Shown here piece after piece: positions 17,549 to 27,546 of a DNA stretch of 64,000 nucleotides. Numbering within the stretch: position 1 is the stretch's first letter; each line of letters opens with the position of its first letter. The notes below the pieces were generated by a model. That model did no database searches. It saw only the letters and a list, made by a program, of their open reading frames with translations, and was not told the origin of the DNA. The DNA is from Vagococcus hydrophili (GTDB lineage Bacteria > Bacillota > Bacilli > Lactobacillales > Vagococcaceae), in assembly GCF_011304195.1 (NCBI RefSeq), contig NZ_CP049887.1, positions 2,790,001-2,854,000 of the forward strand, given 5' to 3'. Both the position numbers and the translations under genes were made by a program.

Positions 17549-18982
17549 CTATTTTTTCTTTTTCTTTTTGTTCTTATTTTTAACTTTTTTCTTGTTTTTC
17601 TTAATCATCTTATTCATGGCCATTTTTCCAAGTTTCCCTTGGATTCCGCCACCCATCATGTTTTCCATTCCTGGTGGCATATTGCCTTTACTCATTTGTT
17701 GCATCATTTTTTTAGATTCGTTGAACTGTTTAATCATACGATTGACTTCAACCACTGAATTTCCAGAACCTGCTGCAATACGACGACGACGACTAGGATT
17801 TAATAAATCTGGATTTTCACGTTCTTTAGGCGTCATTGAAAAGACAATCGCTTTTTTACGGGCAACATCTTTTGGATCCACTTTAATTTGATCTAAACCA
17901 GGAACATTGTTCATACCAGGAATCATTTTAATTAAATCTTCTAGTGGTCCCATTCCCATGACTTGATCTAATTGTTCAATAAAATCATTGAAATCAAAAC
18001 TATTTTCACGCATTTTACGCGCTAATTCCTCTGCTTGATCCTCATCGTATTCACGTTGTGCTTTTTCAATCAACGTTAACATGTCACCCATACCTAAAAT
18101 ACGAGAAGACATACGGTCCGGATGGAAGACTTCTACATCCGTTAATTTTTCACCAGTACCGATGAATTTAATTGGTTTTCCTGTAATGGCACGGATTGAA
18201 AGGGCCGCACCACCACGAGTGTCCCCATCTAATTTAGTTAAGACAACCCCTGTTACGTCTAATTGTTCGTTAAAGCTTTGAGCAACAGTTACAGCATCTT
18301 GACCAGTCATGGCATCAACTGTTAAAAGAATTTCATTTGGTTGAGCAAATTCTTTAATGCGTTTTAACTCATCCATTAAAGGCTCATCAATATGTAAACG
18401 ACCTGCCGTATCAATGAAGACATAATCATTTTTATTTTCTTTGGCTTGTTCTAAACCACGACGTACGATTTCAACTGGATCAGTATCTGTTCCCATATCA
18501 AAGACGGGAATATCTAATTGTTGACCGATGACTTTTAATTGGTCAATGGCAGCTGGACGGTAAACGTCACCTGCAATTAATAATGGTCTAGCTTTTTCAT
18601 TTTTCTTTAAGAAGTTAGAAAGTTTTCCGACGAAGGTTGTTTTACCCGCACCTTGTAAACCAACCATCATAACGATTGTTGGGATTTTTGGTGATTTATT
18701 TAATTCGACTGCTTCAGAACCTAAAACTTTTGTTAATTCTTCATCAACGATTTTTACAATTTGTTGGGTTGGGTTTAAAGATTCTAAAATCTCTACACCA
18801 ATCGAACGCTCTCCAACACGTTTAGTAAAGCCACGAACGACTTGTAAGTTAACATCGGCTTCTAAAAGAGCCAAACGTATCTCACGCATCATTTCTTTTA
18901 CGTCTTCTTCTTTCACCGTACCTTTTTTCTTCAGTTTACTCATTGCGACCTGTAAGCGGTCAGTTAAGCTTTCAAATGCCAA
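17549..18982 (-). CDS. ffh: Signal recognition particle protein Ffh
   Basis: A 477-residue SRP54 GTPase. The N-terminal helical bundle is followed by a G domain with GLQGAGKTT near residue 107, DTAGRLH near 193, TKLDGDTRGG and a GTGEKL motif. A C-terminal Met-rich M domain binds 4.5S RNA and signal sequences, and the protein ends in a Lys/Asn-rich tail. With FtsY it targets nascent membrane proteins to the translocon. It lies 12 nt after ylxM, the standard Firmicutes pair, and ends at its own terminator. Confidence 0.97.
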   Translation of the reverse strand: MAFESLTDRLQVAMSKLKKKGTVKEEDVKEMMREIRLALLEADVNLQVVRGFTKRVGERSIGVEILESLNPTQQIVKIVDEELTKVLGSEAVELNKSPKIPTIVMMVGLQGAGKTTFVGKLSNFLKKNEKARPLLIAGDVYRPAAIDQLKVIGQQLDIPVFDMGTDTDPVEIVRRGLEQAKENKNDYVFIDTAGRLHIDEPLMDELKRIKEFAQPNEILLTVDAMTGQDAVTVAQSFNEQLDVTGVVLTKLDGDTRGGAALSIRAITGKPIKFIGTGEKLTDVEVFHPDRMSSRILGMGDMLTLIEKAQREYDEDQAEELARKMRENSFDFNDFIEQLDQVMGMGPLEDLIKMIPGMNNVPGLDQIKVDPKDVARKKAIVFSMTPKERENPDLLNPSRRRRIAAGSGNSVVEVNRMIKQFNESKKMMQQMSKGNMPPGMENMMGGGIQGKLGKMAMNKMIKKNKKKVKNKNKKKKKK

Positions 18983-18994
18983 TTTAAATCTCTC

Positions 18995-19336
18995 CTACTC
19001 TTCTTCAATTTCTTGGATTTTATCTAAAATTCCTATAATTCTCTCATCTGATTCATGGTCAGCTTTAACAATTGCTTTTATCTCTTCAATCATTTCTTCT
19101 CTGACAATATAATTAGAATATAAATGCAGTTTTTTCTCGTAAGTTTCTAACAATTTTTCAGTTCGTTTGATATTATCATAAACCGCTTGCCGACTCACAC
19201 CGTAATCTTCGGCAATTTCACCTAAAGAATAATCATCTGCATAATATAATTCGATGTAATTCATCTGCTTCTCAGTCAAAAGGGTTGAATAAAATTCAAA
19301 TAAAGCATTCATTCGATTTGTTTTTTCTATTTCCAT
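18995..19336 (-). CDS. ylxM: YlxM, helix-turn-helix partner of the SRP operon
   Basis: A 113-residue protein of the UPF0122/YlxM family. A sigma-70 region-4-like helix-turn-helix is visible in the segment [20 protein letters not shown] near residues 52-71. It is encoded immediately upstream of ffh in most Firmicutes and has been reported in streptococci to bind SRP components. AGGAGGGGAATTAAA precedes the ATG. An extended -10 element lies about 45 nt upstream. Confidence 0.94.
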   Translation of the reverse strand: MEIEKTNRMNALFEFYSTLLTEKQMNYIELYYADDYSLGEIAEDYGVSRQAVYDNIKRTEKLLETYEKKLHLYSNYIVREEMIEEIKAIVKADHESDERIIGILDKIQEIEEE

Positions 19337-19380
19337 TTTAATTCCCCTCCTTTTTGACTCTTGATTCCAGTCTCCTCAAC

Positions 19381-19386
19381 ATTATA
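19381..19386 (-). promoter_or_regulatory. Extended -10 element of ylxM-ffh
   Basis: TG-T-TATAAT on the minus strand about 45 nt upstream of ylxM. The -35 region is A-rich without a good hexamer, as is common with extended -10 promoters. Confidence 0.5.
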
Positions 19387-19435
19387 ACACAATCAATATA
19401 TGTTTTTTTAATTTTTTATTCGAATTTAAAAAAGC

Positions 19436-19465
19436 TAGTACAAAAACAAGAACGTTTTCGTACTA
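19436..19465 (-). terminator. Intrinsic terminator after the CovS-like kinase gene
   Basis: A 12-bp stem with one G-U pair on the minus strand (TAGTACGAAAAC with GTTTTTGTACTA), loop about 6 nt, followed by GCTTTTTT. Confidence 0.75.
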
Positions 19466-19483
19466 ACCTCTCTTTTTATATTT

Positions 19484-21016
19484 TTAATTAATTTCTTTTA
19501 GTTCCTTGGAGTCTTCCTGATCAACAATCGGTAAAACAAAAGTAAATGCTGTGCCTTTGTTTTCATGACTCTTCACACTAATTTTCCCGTTATAATTATC
19601 AATTAGCTGCTCAGCAATAGACAATCCTAAGCCATTACCTCCTGTGTTTCTAGCACGAGCCTTATCCACCCGGTAAAATCGGTTAAAAATTTTATCTAAG
19701 TTTTCTTTATTAATTCCTTCACCGAAATCTTGCACCATAATTTCCAATGATCGGTAAGATAGTGAAGCTGATATCAATACTTCTTTTCTATCCATTGAAT
19801 ATTTCACCGCATTATCAAGGAGAATAATCAAAATCTGTTCTAAGTGATTTCGATAAATCTTAACTTCCACGTCTTGATCTAAATCATCATCCAGATTAAA
19901 CGTAAATTCAGGATAGAGCATTTGGAAGTTACTCACGTTGGTATGGATGACTTCTTTAGCCATCGTTGTGTTCTCTGAATAGTGAAACTCAGATTGTTCA
20001 GCACGAGATAAATCTAACATCTCTTGTACTAAACTCTTCATCCTGACAATTTCTTGGAGTGAGGCTTCCAAGGATTCTGCTAACACTTCTGGATCATCTT
20101 TCCCCCACCGATTAAGTAGGTTAATATGACCTTCAATCACCGCAACAGGTGTCCGTAATTCATGAGAAACATCTTCCACAAATTGTTGCTGCTGTAGAAT
20201 AAATTTTTGCATTCGCTCTAGCATGTCATTAAAAGCTTTCGCCAAATCTGATATTTCATCATTAGCCTTTGGTACAGGCATTCTAACACCCGTTTTATGG
20301 GCTTCTTCAATACTATTTAAAGTTTTTGCCATTTTTCTTAAAGGACTTGTAAAGTAATTAGATAAGATAAAGCCAATGATGACACTTAAAATAACTCCAA
20401 TAACTTCTAAAATGATCAATGTATTTAACAGTCGTTCCCTCACAGCATAATAACTATTTAACTCATAAAAACCTTGCGCGTAACCAATTAATTCGTTTGT
20501 TTTAGAGGAATAAATAGGTTCTAACTTGATCAAACCAGTGATATTATCAATGGTTTGAATACTTGTTGTGCTTTGATCATGTTCTTTAAACGGTAAATAA
20601 GCATTCTTAGTTTCGAATAATAGACGCTCATCTGCCCCATAAATCTTTACATTAAGTTCAGGTTGAGAAAGTTCCGAGATGAAACTATTTAATTTCATTA
20701 GACTTGCTTCCAACGTTTCCCGGTCATAATATTTATTCCGAACAAAGTCACCCGTTGTATCTTTCAAAAAAAAGACTGTACTGTTTAAAGTTAAGTCTTC
20801 TTCTGAACGAGCCAATCTGGATTCAATCTCTTCCATTGTTCGATTAAATTTATCTGTTTCTTGTCTGACGATAATTTTAGTGCTTGTCTGATACGTTACA
20901 AAAGAAAAAATCGTAAACAAAACAGAGATTGCTAAAGACGTTAGAAGAGTCCACTTAAAAGTAATAGAGCGCCACGTAAACTTCGATGGCAGCTCTATAT
21001 TTTGAAATGATTTCAT
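19484..21016 (-). CDS. Sensor histidine kinase of the CovS/LisK/EtaS type
   Basis: A 510-residue kinase with a membrane helix near residues 25-45, an external region of about 150 residues, a second helix near 197-218, a HAMP linker, a HisKA motif SHELRTPVAV (His near 285), and an ATPase domain with LLDNAVKYS, QDFGEGI and NGLGLSIAEQL. It overlaps the preceding response regulator gene by one base (position 21016), so translation is coupled. The family senses envelope or cationic stress in streptococci, listeriae and enterococci; the signal here is unknown. Confidence 0.9.
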   Translation of the reverse strand: MKSFQNIELPSKFTWRSITFKWTLLTSLAISVLFTIFSFVTYQTSTKIIVRQETDKFNRTMEEIESRLARSEEDLTLNSTVFFLKDTTGDFVRNKYYDRETLEASLMKLNSFISELSQPELNVKIYGADERLLFETKNAYLPFKEHDQSTTSIQTIDNITGLIKLEPIYSSKTNELIGYAQGFYELNSYYAVRERLLNTLIILEVIGVILSVIIGFILSNYFTSPLRKMAKTLNSIEEAHKTGVRMPVPKANDEISDLAKAFNDMLERMQKFILQQQQFVEDVSHELRTPVAVIEGHINLLNRWGKDDPEVLAESLEASLQEIVRMKSLVQEMLDLSRAEQSEFHYSENTTMAKEVIHTNVSNFQMLYPEFTFNLDDDLDQDVEVKIYRNHLEQILIILLDNAVKYSMDRKEVLISASLSYRSLEIMVQDFGEGINKENLDKIFNRFYRVDKARARNTGGNGLGLSIAEQLIDNYNGKISVKSHENKGTAFTFVLPIVDQEDSKELKEIN

Positions 21017-21705
21017 CAGGATCTCATCACATATCCTGTACCACGAACCGTTTGAATGTAACTATCGTCTCCTGGTACATCAATTTTATTACGTAAGTAT
21101 CTGATATAAACATCCACTACGTTTGTTTCAACTTCAATCTCGTAACCCCAAACTTTATTAAGTAAAACATCTCTTGATAAAACAACGTTCACGTTTTCCA
21201 TCAAAATAAGCAACAATTCATACTCTCTTTTTGTTAGTTCAATGATTTCTGAATTACGACGAACCACACGATTCTCTTTTTCAATTACTAAATCACGGTA
21301 GGTAATCGTTGTTTGCTTTGTAATATTTTTATCCCCTTCAATATCAATTCGGCGTAGCAAAGCTCTTAATCTTGCTAACAATTCCTCGATAGCAAAAGGT
21401 TTAATAATATAATCATCTGCCCCATGATCTAATCCTGAAACTCGGTCAATCACAGAGTCTCTTGCTGTCATCATGATGATTGGTGTATTCTTTGATTGTC
21501 TAATACGACGACAAACTTCTAGTCCATTTAATTCCGGTAACATAAGATCCAGTAAAATTGCATCCCAGTCCCCAGTTAAAGCAGCCTCTAAACCAGTTCG
21601 TCCATTATAATGAACTTCTGTTTCATACCCCTCATGTTTAAGCTCTAATTCAACGAAACGAGCCAAGTTTTTTTCATCCTCGACAATTAAAATTTTATTT
21701 GACAT
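21016..21705 (-). CDS. Response regulator of the CovR/LisR/EtaR type
   Basis: A 229-residue OmpR-family regulator with a receiver domain (Asp53 in [11 protein letters not shown]) and a winged-helix domain ending [12 protein letters not shown]. The segments [14 protein letters not shown] and [17 protein letters not shown] match the CovR (CsrR) subgroup closely, as I remember it. CovR-type regulators mostly repress surface, capsule and stress genes. It is first in a two-gene operon with its kinase. A TATAAT at 21756-21761 is a possible -10. Confidence 0.92.
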   Translation of the reverse strand: MSNKILIVEDEKNLARFVELELKHEGYETEVHYNGRTGLEAALTGDWDAILLDLMLPELNGLEVCRRIRQSKNTPIIMMTARDSVIDRVSGLDHGADDYIIKPFAIEELLARLRALLRRIDIEGDKNITKQTTITYRDLVIEKENRVVRRNSEIIELTKREYELLLILMENVNVVLSRDVLLNKVWGYEIEVETNVVDVYIRYLRNKIDVPGDDSYIQTVRGTGYVMRS

Positions 21706-21823
21706 AAATTCCCATGCCTTTCTAGCTACTTCACATATTTTTTTACATTACTACAATTATAACGATAAACCACTCAAAAATCTATTCTATCTTTTATTTT
21801 TTTATATCCTACCTATAAAAAAA

Positions 21824-21854
21824 TGAAGATTCCTTTTAAATCAAGGAATCTTCA
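21824..21854 (-). terminator. Intrinsic terminator after the ABC exporter pair
   Basis: A perfect 12-bp stem (21824-21835 with 21843-21854), 7-nt loop, followed on the minus strand by a run of T. Confidence 0.85.
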
Positions 21855-21861
21855 CTCTTAT

Positions 21862-23646
21862 TTATTCAAAAACAAATTGATTTTCGTAAAGTTCTGCATA
21901 AAAACCTTTAGCTGCGATTAATTCTTCATGAGTTCCTTCTTCAATAATTTCTCCTTGATTTAGCACCACAATATAATCTGCATTTAAAATAGTTTTAAGT
22001 CTATGAGCAATCACAAAGCTTGTCCGACCTTTAACAATATTTTCCATGGCTTTTTGAATACGACTTTCTGTCACAGTATCAACGTTACTTGTTGCTTCAT
22101 CTAAAATGAGTAATGACGGATCTGTCAAAATCGTTCTTGCAATACTAATTAATTGCTTTTGACCCACACTAAAGACGCTGTTTTCATCATTAATTTTTGT
22201 ATCATAACCTTCATCCAGAGTCATAATGAATTCGTGAATATTCGCTTGTTTAGCTGCTGAAATCATATTCTCTTCTGGCACATCACGATTACCAAATACA
22301 ATGTTATCTCTTATTGTACCTGAGAATAAAACAGATTCTTGTAACACAATCCCAATATGTGAACGTAAACTTGGTAAAGAAATATCTCTAATATCTTGAC
22401 CGTCGATTTTAATGGCTCCGCTATCTACATTGTAAAAACGGTTTAGTAAATTCATAACAGTTGTCTTACCAGAACCAGTTGGTCCAACAAGAGCCACCAT
22501 TTGTCCTTTTTTCGCTTTTAAATTAACATTTTTCAAGACTGGTTTACCTTCAACATAGGAGAAATTGACATTTTCTAACGATACTTCTTCGTTCACACCA
22601 TTAATCGAAGTGGTGTTAGGACGCTCAAATTCGTCATCCACTACAAAGATTTCATTTAAACGACGAGCACCTGTAAAGGCTAGTTGCAGCATACTAAACT
22701 GTGAAGAAATTTGTGTTAATGGCATATAGAATTGTTGTGAATACTGAATAAACATAACGATTAAACCTAAACCAACCGCCTTATCCATGCCACCATCAAG
22801 GACTAACCAACCTCCAAAGAAAATCACAATCGCTGTATTCAAGATTGAAATCCCTTGCATTGTTGGGAATAAAAGACCTGAATAAACTTGTCCTTTGAAT
22901 GTTGCTTTTTTGACCTCTTTATTTAAAACTTCAAACCCTTCAATGGTTTCATCTTCCAAACCGTTAGTGATAATCACTTTTTGACCTGAAATTTTTTCAT
23001 TGATATAGCCGTTTAATTTACCAACATTTTCTTGTTGAACCGCAACACTTTTCTCTGCTTGTTTAATAATATATGCTGAAATTAGAATAGCCACAGGAGA
23101 AATTGCCAAGGTTGCCCAACTCATTTGAACATTTTCGCTAAACATCATGATTAACACACCAATCATCATCGAGAAGTTGGTCATTACCTGAATTAACGCC
23201 TGGTTCATTGTATTTGAGATATTATCTAAATCACTCGTAAAACGACTTAAAATTTCTCCGTCTTGGTGATTGTCAAAATATTGAATGGTCATTTTTTCTA
23301 ATTTTTTAAATAAATTAATACGCATTTTATTCGTTGATTTACCTGTCACTGCTGACATTAAAATATTTTGAACAAACATCGCAATCCAATTTAAGACATA
23401 TAAACCAACAAGTAATTTAATAACACTTAAGAAAGGACCTTTATCAGCCGTTTTCGTTGCAAAGTAAGTGCCTGCATATTTAGTTAGTTCCTCAATAGCT
23501 TTACCTGTGTACTGAGGTGCTTTAACTTGCAAGTAAGTAGAAAAAATGATGGCAACTGTTATGACTAACAATTGAAGTTTATACGCTCTTAAATAGAACC
23601 AGAAAAACTTCGGAACGCTCATTTTTTTAGTTTGTTCTTTTTTCAT
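21862..23646 (-). CDS. Heterodimeric ABC exporter subunit with intact catalytic Glu
   Basis: A 594-residue half-transporter with six membrane helices (about residues 20-330) and a C-terminal nucleotide-binding domain. Walker A is GPTGSGKTT near 392 and Walker B is [12 protein letters not shown] with the catalytic Glu. The signature reads SVGQKQ instead of SGGQ. With the upstream subunit, which has an intact signature but lacks the Glu, this gives one normal and one degenerate ATP site, as in LmrCD, EfrCD and TM287/288 multidrug exporters. It follows its partner after 1 nt. The substrate is unknown. Confidence 0.92.
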   Translation of the reverse strand: MKKEQTKKMSVPKFFWFYLRAYKLQLLVITVAIIFSTYLQVKAPQYTGKAIEELTKYAGTYFATKTADKGPFLSVIKLLVGLYVLNWIAMFVQNILMSAVTGKSTNKMRINLFKKLEKMTIQYFDNHQDGEILSRFTSDLDNISNTMNQALIQVMTNFSMMIGVLIMMFSENVQMSWATLAISPVAILISAYIIKQAEKSVAVQQENVGKLNGYINEKISGQKVIITNGLEDETIEGFEVLNKEVKKATFKGQVYSGLLFPTMQGISILNTAIVIFFGGWLVLDGGMDKAVGLGLIVMFIQYSQQFYMPLTQISSQFSMLQLAFTGARRLNEIFVVDDEFERPNTTSINGVNEEVSLENVNFSYVEGKPVLKNVNLKAKKGQMVALVGPTGSGKTTVMNLLNRFYNVDSGAIKIDGQDIRDISLPSLRSHIGIVLQESVLFSGTIRDNIVFGNRDVPEENMISAAKQANIHEFIMTLDEGYDTKINDENSVFSVGQKQLISIARTILTDPSLLILDEATSNVDTVTESRIQKAMENIVKGRTSFVIAHRLKTILNADYIVVLNQGEIIEEGTHEELIAAKGFYAELYENQFVFE

Positions 23647-23647
23647 T

Positions 23648-25366
23648 TTATTCTACCTCCTTTGCTTTTTGAGTTTCGTAAATCTCGCGATAAACATCAC
23701 TCGTTTTAAGAAGCTCTTTATGTGTGCCTTGAGCAACTAAACGACCTTCATCTAATACTAAAATAGTATCTGCTTGAATCACAGAAGAAATTTTTTGAGC
23801 AATAATAAACGTCGTTGTGTCTGTTAATTCTTTAGCCAAAGCTTCTTTGACTAATTTTTCAGAACGAGCATCCAGAGCACTCGTACTATCATCTAAAACT
23901 AAGACTTTTGGATTACCAATAACCCCTCTTGTAATAGATAAACGTTGCTTCTGACCTCCAGAGAAGTTTGAGCCACGTTCTTCAACATGACTGAAATAAC
24001 CTTCTGTTTGACGATCAATAAATTCACTGGCTTGAGCGATTCTTGACGCTCTCTCCATAGCTGCATCATCCGCATGTTTAGATCCTTGTTTTAAATTATC
24101 TGCAATCGTTCCTGAAAATAAAATGGCTTTTTGTAAAACTAATGCCACATTATCACGTAAGTCGGTTTTATCTACATCTCTTAAATCAACATCCCCAACA
24201 CTAATTGACCCTTCTGTTGGATCATACATTCTAGCAATCATTTGAGCTAAAGTTGATTTACCAGCACCAGTAGCACCAACCACACCAATGGATTGACCAC
24301 TTTCAACATTAAAACTAATGTGTTTAAGCGTTGGCTTATCTGCCCCATCATAAGAGAAAGTCACGTCATCAAAGACAACCGTTCCATCATGAATCGCTTT
24401 AACACCTTCTTCTTTAAATGTTAATGTTGGTTCTGTTTCTAATACTTCATTTAATCTTTTTAAAGAAACCATACCACGAGAAGCCATCATCATCATCATA
24501 CCACCGATAATAATACTCATCATAATTTGCATTAGGTAATTCATGAATGAAACAATTGCTCCAATGACTTCCATATCAGTTTTAGCTAAATCAGCTGCAA
24601 AATAAATAGACGTCACAATAGCTAAACTAGAAATCAACATGAATGTAGGAATCATAATTGAAAATAAATTCCCCACTGTAATCGTATGTTTTGCTAATTT
24701 ATCTGAAACTTTGGTAAATTTCTTAATTTCTTGTTCTTCTTGAACAAATGATTTTACCACGCGAATGCCTGATAAATTTTCTTTTGCAATACTGTTTACT
24801 CTTTCGATGTAGCCTTGAATTTTAGTGAAATGTTTACCCATTAAACCAAATAAAGACATCACTGTTAAAAAGACTAATACAACTAATACAATGATTACCC
24901 ACCATAATTGTGGTAGTGTGATCATCGCCAAAATAAAACTACCAATAAAAAGAATTGGAATTCTTAAAATTGTTTGTAACGTCATCATGACAATATTTTG
25001 AATTTGATTAACGTCATTTGTTAAACGAACCACTAAGTTACTTGTTGAGAATTTTTCAATATCACTAAATGAAAATGTTTGAATTTTTTTAAACCCATCT
25101 GAACGAATCTCGGACGCGACTTCTTGAGAAACTTTCGCTGCAACAATTGTATTAATAATACCCGCAATTAAACCAACTAAAGCAACGACAATTAGCGTGA
25201 TGCCCACACTCTTTAATTCTTGATTGTCTTCTTTCATAACTGCAGTCATTACTTTTTGAAGTAACTTGGGTTGCCACAGCATAGAAATAACCATCAAGGT
25301 AGTCATGAAAAGAGACGTTAATACAAGTTTCCCATGCCCTTTCACTTTTTGAATTAATAATGCCAT
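23648..25366 (-). CDS. Heterodimeric ABC exporter subunit with degenerate Walker B
   Basis: A 572-residue half-transporter with six helices and an ATPase domain: Walker [10 protein letters not shown] near residue 367, signature FSGGQKQR intact, Walker [13 protein letters not shown] with Asp in place of the catalytic Glu. It is the expected partner of the next gene. The ATG at 25366 has AGAAGG at 7 nt. A good promoter lies at 25402-25430. No regulator gene of the MarR or TetR type, often found next to such exporters, is adjacent. Confidence 0.92.
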   Translation of the reverse strand: MALLIQKVKGHGKLVLTSLFMTTLMVISMLWQPKLLQKVMTAVMKEDNQELKSVGITLIVVALVGLIAGIINTIVAAKVSQEVASEIRSDGFKKIQTFSFSDIEKFSTSNLVVRLTNDVNQIQNIVMMTLQTILRIPILFIGSFILAMITLPQLWWVIIVLVVLVFLTVMSLFGLMGKHFTKIQGYIERVNSIAKENLSGIRVVKSFVQEEQEIKKFTKVSDKLAKHTITVGNLFSIMIPTFMLISSLAIVTSIYFAADLAKTDMEVIGAIVSFMNYLMQIMMSIIIGGMMMMMASRGMVSLKRLNEVLETEPTLTFKEEGVKAIHDGTVVFDDVTFSYDGADKPTLKHISFNVESGQSIGVVGATGAGKSTLAQMIARMYDPTEGSISVGDVDLRDVDKTDLRDNVALVLQKAILFSGTIADNLKQGSKHADDAAMERASRIAQASEFIDRQTEGYFSHVEERGSNFSGGQKQRLSITRGVIGNPKVLVLDDSTSALDARSEKLVKEALAKELTDTTTFIIAQKISSVIQADTILVLDEGRLVAQGTHKELLKTSDVYREIYETQKAKEVE

Positions 25367-25401
25367 ACTCTAACCTTCTTTCTTAAATGAATCAGAACTA
25401 T

Positions 25402-25430
25402 ATCATATACGAATACCTGTTCTTTTGCAA
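25402..25430 (-). promoter_or_regulatory. SigA-type promoter of the ABC exporter pair
   Basis: On the minus strand TTGCAA (25425-25430) and TATGAT (25402-25407) are 17 nt apart. The predicted leader is about 30 nt. The remaining 130 nt up to the repeat array show nothing else I can name. Confidence 0.65.
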
Positions 25431-25559
25431 TCAAAAAACACGCATTTTCTAAAAAAAGTGACAACCTGTCTCTTTTTCCAGATTCCAACTCGCTTTTTTG
25501 AACATCTTCTATTTTAACAAGATAATTTTTAATCATCAAACAACTGTTAGTTGAATAAA

Positions 25560-25965
25560 GTGATGAAAAAGGCGCTTAGCTACAAGCAACTGGAGGAAAA
25601 TAAAAATAATTCGTGCTTTTTGAATTAATTTTATTTTTTGAAGTTGCCGCAGGAGCTGCCTTTTGAATCCGGATTGAATAAAGTGGTAAAAAAGGCGTTT
25701 AACTCTGAGTAACTGGAGCAATTGGTAAACAGTCCGTGCTCTTTGGACTTTTTACCAATTGTGAAGTTACCGAAAGAGTTGCCCTTTGAACCCGGATTAA
25801 TTAAAGTGGTGAAAAGGGTGTTTAACTCCAAGCAACTAGAGAAAAATAAAAATAATTCGTGCTTTTTGAATTAATTTTATTTTTTGAAGTTGTCGTAGGA
25901 ATTGTCCTTTGAATCTGGATTCAATAAAGGGATGAAAAAGGTGTTTAGCTCTGAGTAACTGGAGC
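25560..25965 (+). repeat. Hairpin repeat array, three A-B units plus terminal A arm
   Basis: This is the longest array in the window. A arms start at 25560, 25683, 25806 and 25929, three spacings of exactly 123 bp. Unit 1 pairs GCAACT with AGTTGC and unit 2 GTAACT with AGTTAC. Units 1 and 3 share an AT-rich inner stem around the loop GTGCTTTTT. Unit 2 has an unrelated inner stem (CAATTGGTAAACAGTCC with its near-perfect complement, 16 of 17) around GTGCTCTTT. The last A arm breaks off inside an inner stem like that of unit 2 and runs directly into the gnd terminator. Short open frames crossing this array are by-products of the 123-bp (3 x 41) period. Confidence 0.9.
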
Positions 25966-25981
25966 AATTGGTACAAAAAAA

Positions 25982-26009
25982 ACGAGACAGATATCAACAT
26001 CCGTCTCGT
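25982..26009. terminator. Intrinsic terminator of gnd
   Basis: A stem ACGAGAC with GTCTCGT, continued past one mismatch by GAT/ATC, flanked by A and T runs on both sides. It could work in either direction. Confidence 0.85.
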
Positions 26010-26019
26010 TTTTTTGTAT

Positions 26020-27447
26020 TTATTTATTATCTTCTCCGTACCAATCGTAATGGAATACCCCTTCACGGTCTTTACGTAAGTAAGTATGAGCACCAAAGTA
26101 ATCTCTTTGAGCTTGGATAATATTAGCTGGTAAATCAGCTGTACGATATGAATCAAAATACGCAATTGCTGAAGAGAAAGTTGGCGTTGGCACACCTGAT
26201 TGGACAGCTAATGACACAACATCTCTTACTGATTGTTGGTATTTTTGAGTAATATCTAAGAAATACTCATCTAATAATAAGTTTTTAAGTTCTGGGTTAC
26301 GATCATAGGCATCTGTAATTTCTTGTAAGAAACGAGCACGGATGATACATCCCTCACGGAAAATTTTCGCAATTTCACCGTAGTTTAAATCCCAACCATA
26401 TTCTTCACTTGCTGTACGATATTGAGCAAAACCTTGAGCGTAACTCATAATTTTACTAAAGTATAAAGCTTGTCTAATTTTTTCAACTAGTTCTTTTTTG
26501 TCTCCAGTGTAAGCTGGAACGTCCATTTGTGGAATAATTTTGCTTGCTTCCACACGCTCATCTTTAAGAGCAGAAATATATCTAGCATAAACTGATTCTG
26601 TAATAAGTGGTAGTGGCGTTCCTAAGTCTAATGAATTTTGACTTGTCCATTTACCAGTTCCTTTATTACCAGCCGCATCTAAAATCACATCAACAATCGG
26701 TTGACCTGTTCCTAAATCATCTTTTCTTGTTAAGATATCAGAAGTGATTTCCATTAAGTAGCTATCTAATTCACCTTGATTCCAGTCAGTAAAGATTTCA
26801 GCAACTTCTTCCACTGATAAACCTAAAACGCGAGTTAAAATATCGTAACTTTCAGCGATTAACTGCATATCACCATACTCGATACCGTTATGAACCATTT
26901 TGACATAGTGTCCAGCACCATTAGGACCAATATAAGTCACACATGGCTCACCATCTTTCGCTTTAGCAGCGATTTGTTCAAAGATTGGTTTAACTAATTC
27001 GTAAGCTTCTTTTTGTCCACCAGGCATCATTGAAGGCCCTTTAAGAGCTCCCTCTTCTCCACCTGATACACCAGTTCCGATGAAGTTGATTCCTGAGTTA
27101 GCTAACTCTTCGTTACGTCTAATTGTATCTTGGAAGAATGTATTTCCTCCGTCAATTAAAATATCCCCTTTATCTAAATGAGGTAATAAGCTTTGAATGG
27201 TTAAATCTGTTGCTTTTCCTGCTTGAACCATTAACATAATACGTCTTGGTTTTTCTAAAGAAGCCACAAATTCTTCAATTGTGTAAGTAGCTACTAATTT
27301 CTTTTCAGGATGCTCTTTGACAACTTCTTCTGTTTTTGAGCCAGTACGGTTAAAGACAGAAACTGAATACCCTCTACTTTCAATATTTAATGCTAAGTTT
27401 TTTCCCATTACAGCCATTCCGACAACACCAATTTGTTGTTTAGACAT
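26020..27447 (-). CDS. gnd: 6-phosphogluconate dehydrogenase (decarboxylating)
   Basis: A 475-residue enzyme with an N-terminal NADP-binding fold ([13 protein letters not shown] near residues 7-19, NRTGSKTEE as the NADP 2'-phosphate region). The catalytic segments are [11 protein letters not shown], the Lys/His region [17 protein letters not shown], and the C-terminal [10 protein letters not shown]. It converts 6-phosphogluconate to ribulose 5-phosphate, CO2 and NADPH in the pentose phosphate pathway. Length is normal. A strong AGGAGG precedes the ATG and a TATAAT stands at 27506-27511. It is monocistronic. Confidence 0.97.
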   Translation of the reverse strand: MSKQQIGVVGMAVMGKNLALNIESRGYSVSVFNRTGSKTEEVVKEHPEKKLVATYTIEEFVASLEKPRRIMLMVQAGKATDLTIQSLLPHLDKGDILIDGGNTFFQDTIRRNEELANSGINFIGTGVSGGEEGALKGPSMMPGGQKEAYELVKPIFEQIAAKAKDGEPCVTYIGPNGAGHYVKMVHNGIEYGDMQLIAESYDILTRVLGLSVEEVAEIFTDWNQGELDSYLMEITSDILTRKDDLGTGQPIVDVILDAAGNKGTGKWTSQNSLDLGTPLPLITESVYARYISALKDERVEASKIIPQMDVPAYTGDKKELVEKIRQALYFSKIMSYAQGFAQYRTASEEYGWDLNYGEIAKIFREGCIIRARFLQEITDAYDRNPELKNLLLDEYFLDITQKYQQSVRDVVSLAVQSGVPTPTFSSAIAYFDSYRTADLPANIIQAQRDYFGAHTYLRKDREGVFHYDWYGEDNK

Positions 27448-27505
27448 GAAACTACCTCCTATAATTAAATACCATCATTAATTTAGGTATTTTTTGATCT
27501 TATTC

Positions 27506-27511
27506 ATTATA
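27506..27511 (-). promoter_or_regulatory. Probable -10 element of gnd
   Basis: TATAAT on the minus strand about 60 nt upstream of gnd; the -35 is poor. Confidence 0.45.
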
Positions 27512-27546
27512 GCCTATTTTCTGAAAAATTAAAATAATTCTTACCT

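Noticed and set aside
25354-25539. 61-residue frame upstream of the ABC exporter (possible leader peptide or regulator remnant)
   Set aside because: It contains the predicted exporter promoter and leader, overlaps the exporter start out of frame, and shows no recognisable domain or good Shine-Dalgarno.
25536-26195. Several 60-120 residue open frames on the minus strand across and beside the 25.6 kb repeat array
   Set aside because: They arise because the repeat period (123 bp) is a multiple of three. Stops interrupt them at different points, no Shine-Dalgarno is present, and base changes preserve pairing rather than codons. The frame reaching 26195 also runs through the gnd terminator and the end of gnd.
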